Below, piece by piece: positions 1-5,466 of a stretch of 5,466 nt of DNA. The DNA comes from Chitinophaga pinensis (GTDB taxonomy: Bacteria; Bacteroidota; Bacteroidia; Flavobacteriales_D; Crocinitomicaceae), in NCBI GenBank assembly GCA_945861175.1, contig CAMATR010000157.1, positions 1 through 5,466 on the forward strand, given 5' to 3'. The notes beneath the pieces were generated by a model. The model was not told the origin of the DNA. It saw only the letters and a list, made by a program, of their open reading frames with translations, and did no database searches. Within the stretch, counting starts at the first letter, position 1. Each line of letters opens with the position of its first letter. A program made the translations under genes and the position numbers.

Positions 1-164
1 ATCGCATTTTCCTCTTCAGAAGCACCGCCCATTAAGCAAATCCCGCCAGAGGGTATAGTTGTCGTATCATTGGTGTTACCCGTAAAATAAGATGTGTAAT
101 TTTGACAAAGTGCAGATGACAAAGCACTCAAAAAAAAGAGCATCAAACAACTTAAAAATCTCAT
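1..164 (-). CDS. Secreted protein, N-terminal fragment, possibly cyanophycinase-like (peptidase S51 type)
   Basis: Reading the minus strand from the ATG at 164-162 gives 54 open codons up to the window edge, so only the N-terminus is present. Residues 1-20 look like a Sec signal peptide: Met-Arg, then a hydrophobic core rich in Leu and Phe (about 3-15), then a small-residue region. Cleavage is likely just before Gln21, a common Bacteroidota pattern. The Cys at 20 is preceded by Leu, so it is not a good lipobox. The mature start (NYTSYFTGN, then GICLMGGASEEENA at 41-54) resembles exported cyanophycinase-like proteins of Bacteroidota, where a conserved LMGG stretch opens the fold. That family call is from memory of the family and rests on few residues; the catalytic serine region lies outside the window. 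The start is supported by an AAAGAGG sequence five bases upstream. The protein would act in the periplasm or outside the cell. Confidence 0.6.
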   Translation of the reverse strand, partial: MRFLSCLMLFFLSALSSALCQNYTSYFTGNTNDTTTIPSGGICLMGGASEEENA

Positions 165-169
165 ATTGG

Positions 170-176
170 CCTCTTT
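170..176 (-). promoter_or_regulatory. Ribosome binding site of the secreted-protein gene
   Basis: On the minus strand the sequence AAAGAGG lies five bases before the ATG at 164, a normal Shine-Dalgarno position. It fixes the start codon, since the signal peptide begins directly at that ATG. None of the three pnt genes has a comparable site. Confidence 0.5.
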
Positions 177-252
177 AAATTATTATAAGATGTTCTGTAC
201 ATTAAATTGAAAATAGTCATTTGGAAAATATTTTTGGTTTTAATTTACTCAA

Positions 253-284
253 CAAATTTAAGACGTTCCGATTCTTGATAACAA
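253..284 (-). promoter_or_regulatory. Candidate Bacteroidota-type promoter for the secreted-protein gene
   Basis: On the minus strand a TTG (284-282) is followed after 21 bases by TAAATTTG (260-253). This fits the -33 TTG and -7 TAnnTTTG elements described for the primary sigma factor of Bacteroides and Flavobacterium, with spacing in the usual range. Transcription would begin near 246, giving a leader of about 80 bases before the ATG at 164. The -7 motif alone could occur by chance in such AT-rich DNA; the paired TTG raises the likelihood. Confidence 0.4.
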
Positions 285-307
285 CTCATTTAAAAATGAT
301 AAGTTTG
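275..307 (+). promoter_or_regulatory. Candidate Bacteroidota-type promoter towards the pnt operon
   Basis: TTG at 275-277 is followed after 22 bases by TAAGTTTG at 300-307, an exact match to the Bacteroidota -7 pattern TAnnTTTG. Transcription would start near 314, leaving a leader of about 335 bases before pntAA, which is long. No full match to the same pattern was found nearer to pntAA; TATGTTTA (591) and TACATTTT (620) are partial matches without a suitably placed TTG. Confidence 0.3.
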
Positions 308-649
308 TTTTTAAGCTAAAATACAACATCTCTCTTTTACTGAGATGAATATTTCTTTTCGACAATTATTTTTCATTTAAATGGGAAGTATTTTTTAAAA
401 TTTTTCATTCATATATTCTAGCATCATTTGCACTCAATAGCTAATCGAAATAGAAGACATTAGTTCCGAAAATCTATCGAACAACAATTGTTAAGTATTC
501 TTATTTAAACATTACCTCTTCTTTTATGTTACATTATTAAAATTCTCAATTAGATTCGTTGTTACATCTCTTTAATTCAAAGCCATTAGATATGTTTATG
601 CATGATTTACATTGAGAAATACATTTTTATCAGAGTAAAATAATAGTTT

Positions 650-1765
650 ATGATTATCGGTGTACCTAAAGAAACTAAATCCCGGGAAAAAAGAGTTGCA
701 TTGACACCTCAAGTTGTTAAGGAACTCATAGGAAAAGGTTTTTCAGTATTGGTTCAGAAAGGAGCTGGAGAGGGATCTTTTTTCGATGATGATTTGTACA
801 GTTCAGTTGGGGCCAAAATTACAGACTATCAGACTGTTTTTCAAACTGCCGATATTGTTTTAGCACTGAATACCCCGAGTGATGAGGCAATTTCTATGAT
901 GAAACTAAAAGCAGTTTTAATTTGTTTTTTATATCCTTCCTCTCTCGCATGCAGCTTAAAATTAATCGAGCAGACGGGAATAAGTGTATTTGCTATGAAT
1001 GCTGTTCCACGGATTTCTCGGGCTCAAAAAATGGATGCTTTAAGTTCGCAGAGTAATTTGGCAGGGTACAAAACAGTATTACTTGCTGCAAACGCCTTTG
1101 GAAAAATATTTCCGATGATGATGACTGCTGCGGGCACTATTAAGCCAGCTAAAGTGGTAATCATGGGTGCTGGGGTAGCCGGGCTGCAAGCTCTTGCGAC
1201 AGCGAAGAGGCTTGGAGCTATTGTCGAAGTGAGTGATATTCGTCCTGAGACCAAAGAACAGGTTCAAAGTTTAGGTGGGGTATTTATTGAATTGAAGGGA
1301 GACAATACGATGATTACTGAAGGTGGTTATGTTAAAGATATCTCTGAAGATTTTTTACTTAAACAACAAGCTTTGATTGCCGAACATATTGCAGAAGCTG
1401 ATATAGTTATAACGACAGCATTAATTCCAGGTAAAAAAGCACCTGTATTAATTACAGAGAAGATGGTGAAGTCAATGCGTGCAGGTTCTGTAATTGTAGA
1501 TATGGCCACTGAGCAAGGCGGAAATTGTGAATTAAGTGAACTAGATCAAACGACATTGAAGTTTGGTGTCACAATAATAGGGGAGTCTAATGTACCATCT
1601 TTATTAGCGGCTGATGCAAGTCAATTATATGCCAAAAACATTAGTGCTTTATTATTGCATTTGGCAGATAATGAAACTTTTTTCTGGGATTTTGAAGATG
1701 TAATCACGACAGACTCACTTCTCGTGCATGAAGGTAAAGTGCCCGAGTACACAAAAATTAATTAA
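650..1765 (+). CDS. pntAA: NAD(P) transhydrogenase, alpha-1 subunit (soluble NAD(H)-binding domain I)
   Basis: This 371-residue protein is the peripheral subunit of the proton-translocating transhydrogenase. It binds NAD(H) and passes hydride to NADP on PntB. The N-terminus (MIIGVPKETK) matches the family start and supports the ATG at 650. Key features are the RQD loop in PRISRAQKMDALSS (R121, Q126, D129 and S132, matching R127, Q132, D135 and S138 of the Rhodospirillum rubrum protein), the Rossmann motif GAGVAG at 173-178 with D196 placed to bind the adenine ribose, and the mobile loop around GGY (Y227, matching Y235 of R. rubrum). There are no membrane segments, as expected for a split alpha subunit; E. 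coli PntA instead continues into a membrane domain. The length is close to the 384 residues of R. rubrum PntAA. It is the first gene of a three-gene operon. No clear Shine-Dalgarno sequence precedes it. Confidence 0.96.
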   Translation: MIIGVPKETKSREKRVALTPQVVKELIGKGFSVLVQKGAGEGSFFDDDLYSSVGAKITDYQTVFQTADIVLALNTPSDEAISMMKLKAVLICFLYPSSLACSLKLIEQTGISVFAMNAVPRISRAQKMDALSSQSNLAGYKTVLLAANAFGKIFPMMMTAAGTIKPAKVVIMGAGVAGLQALATAKRLGAIVEVSDIRPETKEQVQSLGGVFIELKGDNTMITEGGYVKDISEDFLLKQQALIAEHIAEADIVITTALIPGKKAPVLITEKMVKSMRAGSVIVDMATEQGGNCELSELDQTTLKFGVTIIGESNVPSLLAADASQLYAKNISALLLHLADNETFFWDFEDVITTDSLLVHEGKVPEYTKIN

Positions 1766-1785
1766 TTGTTTTAAAACTATCTTGT

Positions 1786-2094
1786 ATGGAAATGATATTA
1801 ACTTTTATAGAGCAGAATGTAGATATGATTTACTTTATTGCGCTCTCTATTTTTGTCGGTGTAGAGGTAATTGGTCACGTGCCAGCTGTTTTGCACACTC
1901 CACTCATGTCTGGTGCAAATGCAATACACGGCGTAGTTATCGTCGGAGCTATTCATGTCATGTTAAACTTGAATTCCGATGATTATTTGCTTTTAATTTT
2001 AGGATTTCTCGCTGTACTGCTTGGAACACTGAATGTTGTTGGAGGTTTTGTTGTAACTGACAGAATGCTTGAAATGTTTAAGAAAAAAAACTAA
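1786..2094 (+). CDS. pntAB: NAD(P) transhydrogenase, alpha-2 subunit (membrane channel component)
   Basis: This 102-residue protein corresponds to the membrane C-terminus of a fused alpha subunit. Three hydrophobic segments are visible at about 14-30, 45-60 and 67-90. Family signatures are VLHTPLMSGANAIHG (35-49) and LGTLNVVGGFVVTDRML (79-95). Together with the membrane part of PntB it forms the proton path across the inner membrane. H48 within NAIHG is notable because E. coli has NAISG there; see the findings. It starts 20 bases after pntAA and ends 10 bases before pntB, so it is cotranscribed. The start could be the ATG at 1786 or the one at 1792, since neither has a convincing ribosome binding site. 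It is shorter at the N-terminus than the 139-residue R. rubrum PntAB, with the core intact. Confidence 0.95.
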   Translation: MEMILTFIEQNVDMIYFIALSIFVGVEVIGHVPAVLHTPLMSGANAIHGVVIVGAIHVMLNLNSDDYLLLILGFLAVLLGTLNVVGGFVVTDRMLEMFKKKN

Positions 2095-2104
2095 GAATTT
2101 TTAT

Positions 2105-3487
2105 ATGAGTGCATTAAATGAAATTTGTTATTTCATAGCTTCCATGACCTTTGTTATTGGTCTGCGTATGATGGGGAATCCTAAAACAGCGCGCAAAGGG
2201 AATCTAATTGGAGCAGCGGGAATGCTCGTAGCTATTATTGGAACTGTTCTGTTTCACAAGGGAGAAGTACCTTTTATTATTTATTTTTTGATAGGTTTTT
2301 CGATCCTAATCGGTACATTGATAGGATGGTTCACCGCTAGAAAAGTGGCAATGACAAAAATGCCAGAATTAGTTTCACTTTTTAATGGTATGGGGGGAGC
2401 TTGTGCCGCACTAATTTCACTTGTAGAATATCCTCATTTATCTAATCAAACCGGATCTTTGATAGCTGTTCTAGCTGGATTGATTATTGGATCAGTTTCT
2501 TTTTCAGGAAGTATAATCGCTTTTTTGAAGTTAAACGGAACAATGAGTAAAGCGATCCGTATTCCTTCTTCTAATATTTTTAATACGGCTCTAATGCTTG
2601 TGACAATCGGAGTGGCAACAGTGATTGTACTGAATCCGGGGTTCAATACGCTTCCTGTTGTTTATTGTTTATTACTGCTTTCCCTACTTTATGGGGTATT
2701 TTTCGTTATCCCAATCGGTGGAGCTGATATGCCGGTAGTTATTTCTTTACTAAATTCATTTACAGGATTAGCTGCAGCATTCGGTGGATTTTTATATGGT
2801 AACAAAGCCATGCTAACTGGTGGAATATTGGTTGGTTCAGCGGGAACTTTATTGACAGTGATTATGTGCAAAGCAATGAATCGTTCGCTAAGCAGTGTAA
2901 TTTTTGGAGCTTTCGGAGGAAATTCAGCAGGCCTCGGAAAAACCTCAGAAGGTGGAACCGTTAAGGATATACAAGTAACAGACCTTTCTATATTAATGAA
3001 TTATTCGAAAAAGGTTATAATTGTTCCTGGTTATGGATTAGCTGTAGCGCAAGCACAGCATGTAATTCATGAGATCGAGTTATTATTAGAATCTCGAGGG
3101 GTTGAAGTAAAGTATGCAATTCATCCAGTTGCGGGCCGCATGCCAGGTCACATGAATGTATTACTAGCTGAATCAAGTGTCGATTATTCTAAACTATCTG
3201 AAATGGAAGAAATTAATCCGGAGTTCGCATCGACTGATGTGGTTCTCGTGGTGGGTGCGAATGATGTTGTAAACCCTGCCGCTAAGAATGACCCTTCAAG
3301 TCCTATTTATGGGATGCCTATTTTGGATGTTGAGAATGCAACCCACGTGATAGTCAATAAGCGATCTATGAATGCTGGGTATGCTGGCATAGAAAACGAG
3401 TTATTTTATAATAACAAAACAAGTATGTTATTTGGCGATGCTAAGTCTGTTTTAACTGCGCTAGTAAATGAACTTAAAGCATTGTAA
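2105..3487 (+). CDS. pntB: NAD(P) transhydrogenase, beta subunit (channel plus NADP(H)-binding domain III)
   Basis: This 460-residue subunit combines a membrane domain (about 1-270, several hydrophobic helices) with a cytoplasmic NADP(H)-binding domain (about 295-460). Membrane motifs are MPELVSLFNGMGG (86-98) and GGADMPVVISLLNS (205-218). D208 and N217 match Asp213 and Asn222 of E. coli PntB, which are important for proton coupling. N94 stands where E. coli has His91. Domain III shows PGYGLAVAQAQH (308-319), HPVAGRMPGHMN (340-351), VGANDVVNPAA (383-393) and KRSMNAGYAGIENELF (419-434), the conserved NADP-binding loops. The ATG at 2105 is preferred to an in-frame ATG at 2069. It gives the family length (462 in E. 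coli, from memory) and a hydrophobic N-terminus, whereas the longer form would add a lysine-rich stretch and overlap pntAB by 26 bases. It is the last gene of the operon. Confidence 0.96.
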   Translation: MSALNEICYFIASMTFVIGLRMMGNPKTARKGNLIGAAGMLVAIIGTVLFHKGEVPFIIYFLIGFSILIGTLIGWFTARKVAMTKMPELVSLFNGMGGACAALISLVEYPHLSNQTGSLIAVLAGLIIGSVSFSGSIIAFLKLNGTMSKAIRIPSSNIFNTALMLVTIGVATVIVLNPGFNTLPVVYCLLLLSLLYGVFFVIPIGGADMPVVISLLNSFTGLAAAFGGFLYGNKAMLTGGILVGSAGTLLTVIMCKAMNRSLSSVIFGAFGGNSAGLGKTSEGGTVKDIQVTDLSILMNYSKKVIIVPGYGLAVAQAQHVIHEIELLLESRGVEVKYAIHPVAGRMPGHMNVLLAESSVDYSKLSEMEEINPEFASTDVVLVVGANDVVNPAAKNDPSSPIYGMPILDVENATHVIVNKRSMNAGYAGIENELFYNNKTSMLFGDAKSVLTALVNELKAL

Positions 3488-3616
3488 TCATCATCATCCA
3501 TTCTCCAATTGCTCCCCTCGAGTATATCCTTTGGTTTTATATCTTAGATTGAATGTTCCGTTCATGTTGTGCTCATTTGATAAAAATAGTTTGCAGAGAC
3601 GATAAACAGGATTTAC

Positions 3617-3666
3617 AAAAGGATCCAATTTATTATTTGTTTTAATTACATTTTTTGGAATCTTTT
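3617..3666. terminator. Candidate weak hairpin between convergent genes
   Basis: AAAAGGATCCAA (3617-3628) can pair with TTGGAATCTTTT (3655-3666) in 12 positions, with one G-U pair and one mismatch, around an AT-rich loop of 26 bases. The plus-strand arm ends in TTTT, so it could help end pnt transcription, and from the other side the hydroxylase transcript. The large loop and the lack of a GC-rich stem make it a poor classical terminator. It is the best inverted repeat I found in the 207-base spacer (3488-3694), which is otherwise without visible features. Confidence 0.25.
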
Positions 3667-3694
3667 CAATTGATTGACTTGATTAAATTCCGTT

Positions 3695-5466
3695 TTAATG
3701 CAGTTTAGGGTTTGTTGATGATAGTTTTTTTGTTAGTTGAATTCCATCAGAAATACGAGAATTCAATTCAGGATGTAAATCAATCAATTGAGTTAAATAT
3801 GCTTTAATAGATTCAGTCAAACTAAAGTCATTTGAGATCTCAAGAATCTCAAGAATGAGAAGCCATTCTTTGGGGGATTCGGCTTTTATCTCTTCAAATA
3901 ATCTCTGCAGGATAGCTGTATCTTTTACACCTTCTGTTCTGTATTTTCTTACTGTAATATATTGTTTTTCTAGCTTAATACTAGCATCTGTTTTAACTTG
4001 TTTGAGTGGTTGAGTGCTTGCTTCAATATATAAATTAGGAAAAGAATCACTATCTGCAGCTCCGGCAAATGCTGATACAATATCATTTCCTAAAGCCATA
4101 TCATAAATCCCGAACTCAGGTAAAAATAAAAATTCTTCTTTATAGGTTACAGTGCAGTCGATTAGTTGAATTAGCATTAATTTTCCATATATATTTCTAA
4201 TGCCTGTGACATTTATACCCTCAACTTTAATCCCACTTTCAAACTGAAATGAAAGCCATTTACCATCATAAAAGTTATAAGCTTTCAAATCTACAGGCCC
4301 CATATCCTCGATAGCTAGACTTATATTTTTTAATTTACCTAATGGAGAACTAAAACCATCTTTGTGATAATTTATTCCATGACCTATTAATTCTTTTTCT
4401 CTGAATGCTAAGGCAGTTTGCCCTTCTGTTTGGAAGAAAATCACCTTATTGTCTTCATTTAAAATGGCTCTTGAAAATTTACCAGAAACTTGCAGCCCTG
4501 TACTTAATTCAATACTACCTACCATTTGAGAATCAATGAGTTTTTGCAACCCTTTGCTTCCCCCTTTCCTTAGACTTAAGGTGCTTGACAGCTCTTCTAA
4601 TACATGCATTAAGTAAGAGAAATCAGGAGTAACATATAACTGTGGCTGAGGCTTAGTAATGTCAAACTCCTTTTGTGCTGCAGCAATAGAATAGGGAATT
4701 TTTATAATGTCATCCTTTAAACAAGACATACTTTCTCCTATGGAAGATAAGAGCCCAGCTCCATATATTTTAGGGTTATTGAGGTCTCCTATCAAACCAT
4801 ATTCAACAGACCACCATTGTAAATTTCTAATTTGTGCCATTTCAGAAAGCGGTACTTTCATTCCTTGGAGTTCGTTAACACTCGCTTCTGCTGTATCAAT
4901 TTCTTCTTGACTTGTTCCTTCAGTTTCTTTTAGAATAGATAATTTCCTAACGGCCTCGTAAAAATCTATATCATGTTTAGATAAGATAGCTTTGGACCCA
5001 ATGTCTCCAAGCCTTCTTAAGTATTCAGCGTAATCTGGATTAGCAATAATAGGGGCATGTCCTGCAGATTCATGAATAATATCTGGTGCAGGGGTGTATT
5101 CAATATTTTTCAGTTGTCTGATGTCTGAAGCAATAACCAATACTTTATAGGCTTGGAACTCCATAAAGGCATTGGGTGGGATGAATCCATCAACAGCTAC
5201 GGCTGCCCAACCTATTTCCTTCAGGATTCGATTCATTCCATACATACTTGGAATTTCCTCAATACCAACGCCTGTCTTTTCTAACCCATTCAGATATGAC
5301 TCGTGCGCCACTCCGGGTAAGTAGCTCACTAATCGGCTCATTACATATCTCCAAACGGCTTGATTGATAGGAGAGTAGTTTTCATAGTTTTGTGGTTTGA
5401 TAAATTGCTTTAAATGTTTTGGCAGGCGATCAATTAATTCATTACTTTGATAGGCTTTATTATTTG
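3695..5466 (-). CDS. phhA: Aromatic amino acid hydroxylase, long form (phenylalanine 4-monooxygenase type), 5' end outside window
   Basis: The enzyme hydroxylates phenylalanine to tyrosine using non-haem iron, O2 and a tetrahydropterin. The frame is open from the window edge, giving 589 complete codons before the TAA at 3697-3695. An internal ATG at 5341 is not the start, because 41 upstream codons include the family motif YSPINQAVWRYVM; the true start is probably only a few codons outside. Iron ligands are visible in YTPAPDIIHESAGHAP (His codons at 5074-5072 and 5059-5057) and in WWSVEYG (Glu codon at 4804-4802). The two distal ligands, His and Glu, are 85 residues apart, against about 40 in human and Chromobacterium enzymes. 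After the catalytic part comes a region of roughly 300 residues without a function I know (begins near 4600). This long architecture occurs in Bacillus and Bacteroidota homologues. There is no N-terminal ACT domain in the part visible. Tyrosine or tryptophan as substrate cannot be excluded. It converges on pntB. Confidence 0.9.
   Translation of the reverse strand, partial: NNKAYQSNELIDRLPKHLKQFIKPQNYENYSPINQAVWRYVMSRLVSYLPGVAHESYLNGLEKTGVGIEEIPSMYGMNRILKEIGWAAVAVDGFIPPNAFMEFQAYKVLVIASDIRQLKNIEYTPAPDIIHESAGHAPIIANPDYAEYLRRLGDIGSKAILSKHDIDFYEAVRKLSILKETEGTSQEEIDTAEASVNELQGMKVPLSEMAQIRNLQWWSVEYGLIGDLNNPKIYGAGLLSSIGESMSCLKDDIIKIPYSIAAAQKEFDITKPQPQLYVTPDFSYLMHVLEELSSTLSLRKGGSKGLQKLIDSQMVGSIELSTGLQVSGKFSRAILNEDNKVIFFQTEGQTALAFREKELIGHGINYHKDGFSSPLGKLKNISLAIEDMGPVDLKAYNFYDGKWLSFQFESGIKVEGINVTGIRNIYGKLMLIQLIDCTVTYKEEFLFLPEFGIYDMALGNDIVSAFAGAADSDSFPNLYIEASTQPLKQVKTDASIKLEKQYITVRKYRTEGVKDTAILQRLFEEIKAESPKEWLLILEILEISNDFSLTESIKAYLTQLIDLHPELNSRISDGIQLTKKLSSTNPKLH

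Larger units (their letters stand above)
165..649. other. Long AT-rich divergent intergenic region
   Basis: This 485-base spacer separates the divergent secreted-protein gene and pntAA. It is strongly AT-rich (15 G or C among the 60 bases at 301-360). I found no ORF worth calling; the longest reading frames from ATG that I checked, such as the one at 345, stop after about a dozen codons. It contains one candidate promoter in each direction between 253 and 307, a perfect 10-base palindrome (AACAATTGTT, 483-492), and a loose dyad around 592-612. There is no tRNA-like cloverleaf or long repeat that I can see. Most of the right half, from about 315 to 649, would be leader sequence for pntAA if the plus-strand promoter is real. 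Confidence 0.7.

Noticed and set aside
182..187. TATAAT on the minus strand as a -10 box for the secreted-protein gene
   Set aside because: It lies only 18 bases from the ATG, so transcription would begin within or beside the ribosome binding site; the TTG/TAnnTTTG pair further upstream is better placed.
1024..1509. Open frames of 60 to 76 codons on the minus strand inside pntAA
   Set aside because: They lie wholly within a strongly conserved gene, have no ribosome binding site and resemble no protein I know; they are antisense shadows. The same holds for the minus-strand frames within pntB and the plus-strand frame at 4707-4910 within the hydroxylase.
1728..1982. 84-codon plus-strand frame spanning the end of pntAA and most of pntAB
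   Set aside because: It is out of frame with both conserved proteins, and its translation is rich in Cys and Arg without family resemblance.
2069..2104. Upstream in-frame ATG as the start of pntB
   Set aside because: It would overlap pntAB by 26 bases and add a lysine-rich, non-conserved 12-residue leader before the hydrophobic N-terminus; the ATG at 2105 gives the family length.
3487..3498. Four tandem ATC units after the pntB stop
   Set aside because: Too short to call a repeat feature and easily explained by chance.
5339..5341. ATG at 5341 as the start of the hydroxylase
   Set aside because: The frame stays open to the window edge, and the upstream codons encode the conserved YSPINQAVWRYVM region, so this Met is internal.
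1..5466. CRISPR array, insertion sequence, tRNA or defence system
   Set aside because: No regularly spaced repeats, transposase-like frames, terminal inverted repeats, cloverleaf sequences or defence-type proteins were seen; all the coding space is accounted for by ordinary metabolic or exported proteins.

Overview
The window looks like chromosomal DNA from a low-G+C member of the Bacteroidota. Four things suggest this: the family resemblance of the two flanking proteins, AT-rich spacers, little Shine-Dalgarno signal before the pnt genes, and two matches to the Bacteroidota promoter pattern TTG/TAnnTTTG. I cannot name a genus. The call rests on family resemblance and composition, because there is no rRNA here.

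Layout. Positions 1-164 (minus strand) hold the first 54 codons of a secreted protein. It has a clear signal peptide and a mature N-terminus that resembles cyanophycinase-like (peptidase S51-type) exported proteins. Positions 165-649 are a long, very AT-rich divergent spacer with one candidate promoter in each direction. Positions 650-3487 (plus strand) are a compact three-gene operon, pntAA-pntAB-pntB, with gaps of 20 and 10 bases. It encodes a complete proton-translocating NAD(P) transhydrogenase of the split-alpha type seen in Rhodospirillum rubrum. Positions 3488-3694 are a convergent spacer with a weak candidate hairpin. From 3695 to the window edge (minus strand) lies a long-form aromatic amino acid hydroxylase (phenylalanine 4-monooxygenase type). 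It is complete at its C-terminus but its start lies outside the window.

How the genes work together. The three Pnt proteins form one membrane enzyme. Soluble PntAA binds NAD(H), PntAB and the N-terminal part of PntB form the proton channel, and the C-terminal part of PntB binds NADP(H). The enzyme uses the proton gradient to make NADPH from NADH. The hydroxylase needs a reduced pterin, so it is an indirect consumer of reducing power. It is transcribed towards the pnt operon, however, and nothing in the sequence links the two functionally. The secreted protein also appears unrelated.

I do not see an undescribed multi-gene system. The points most worth a second look are the back-to-back divergent promoters, the extra segments of the long hydroxylase, and an apparent exchange of the channel histidine between PntB and PntAB.
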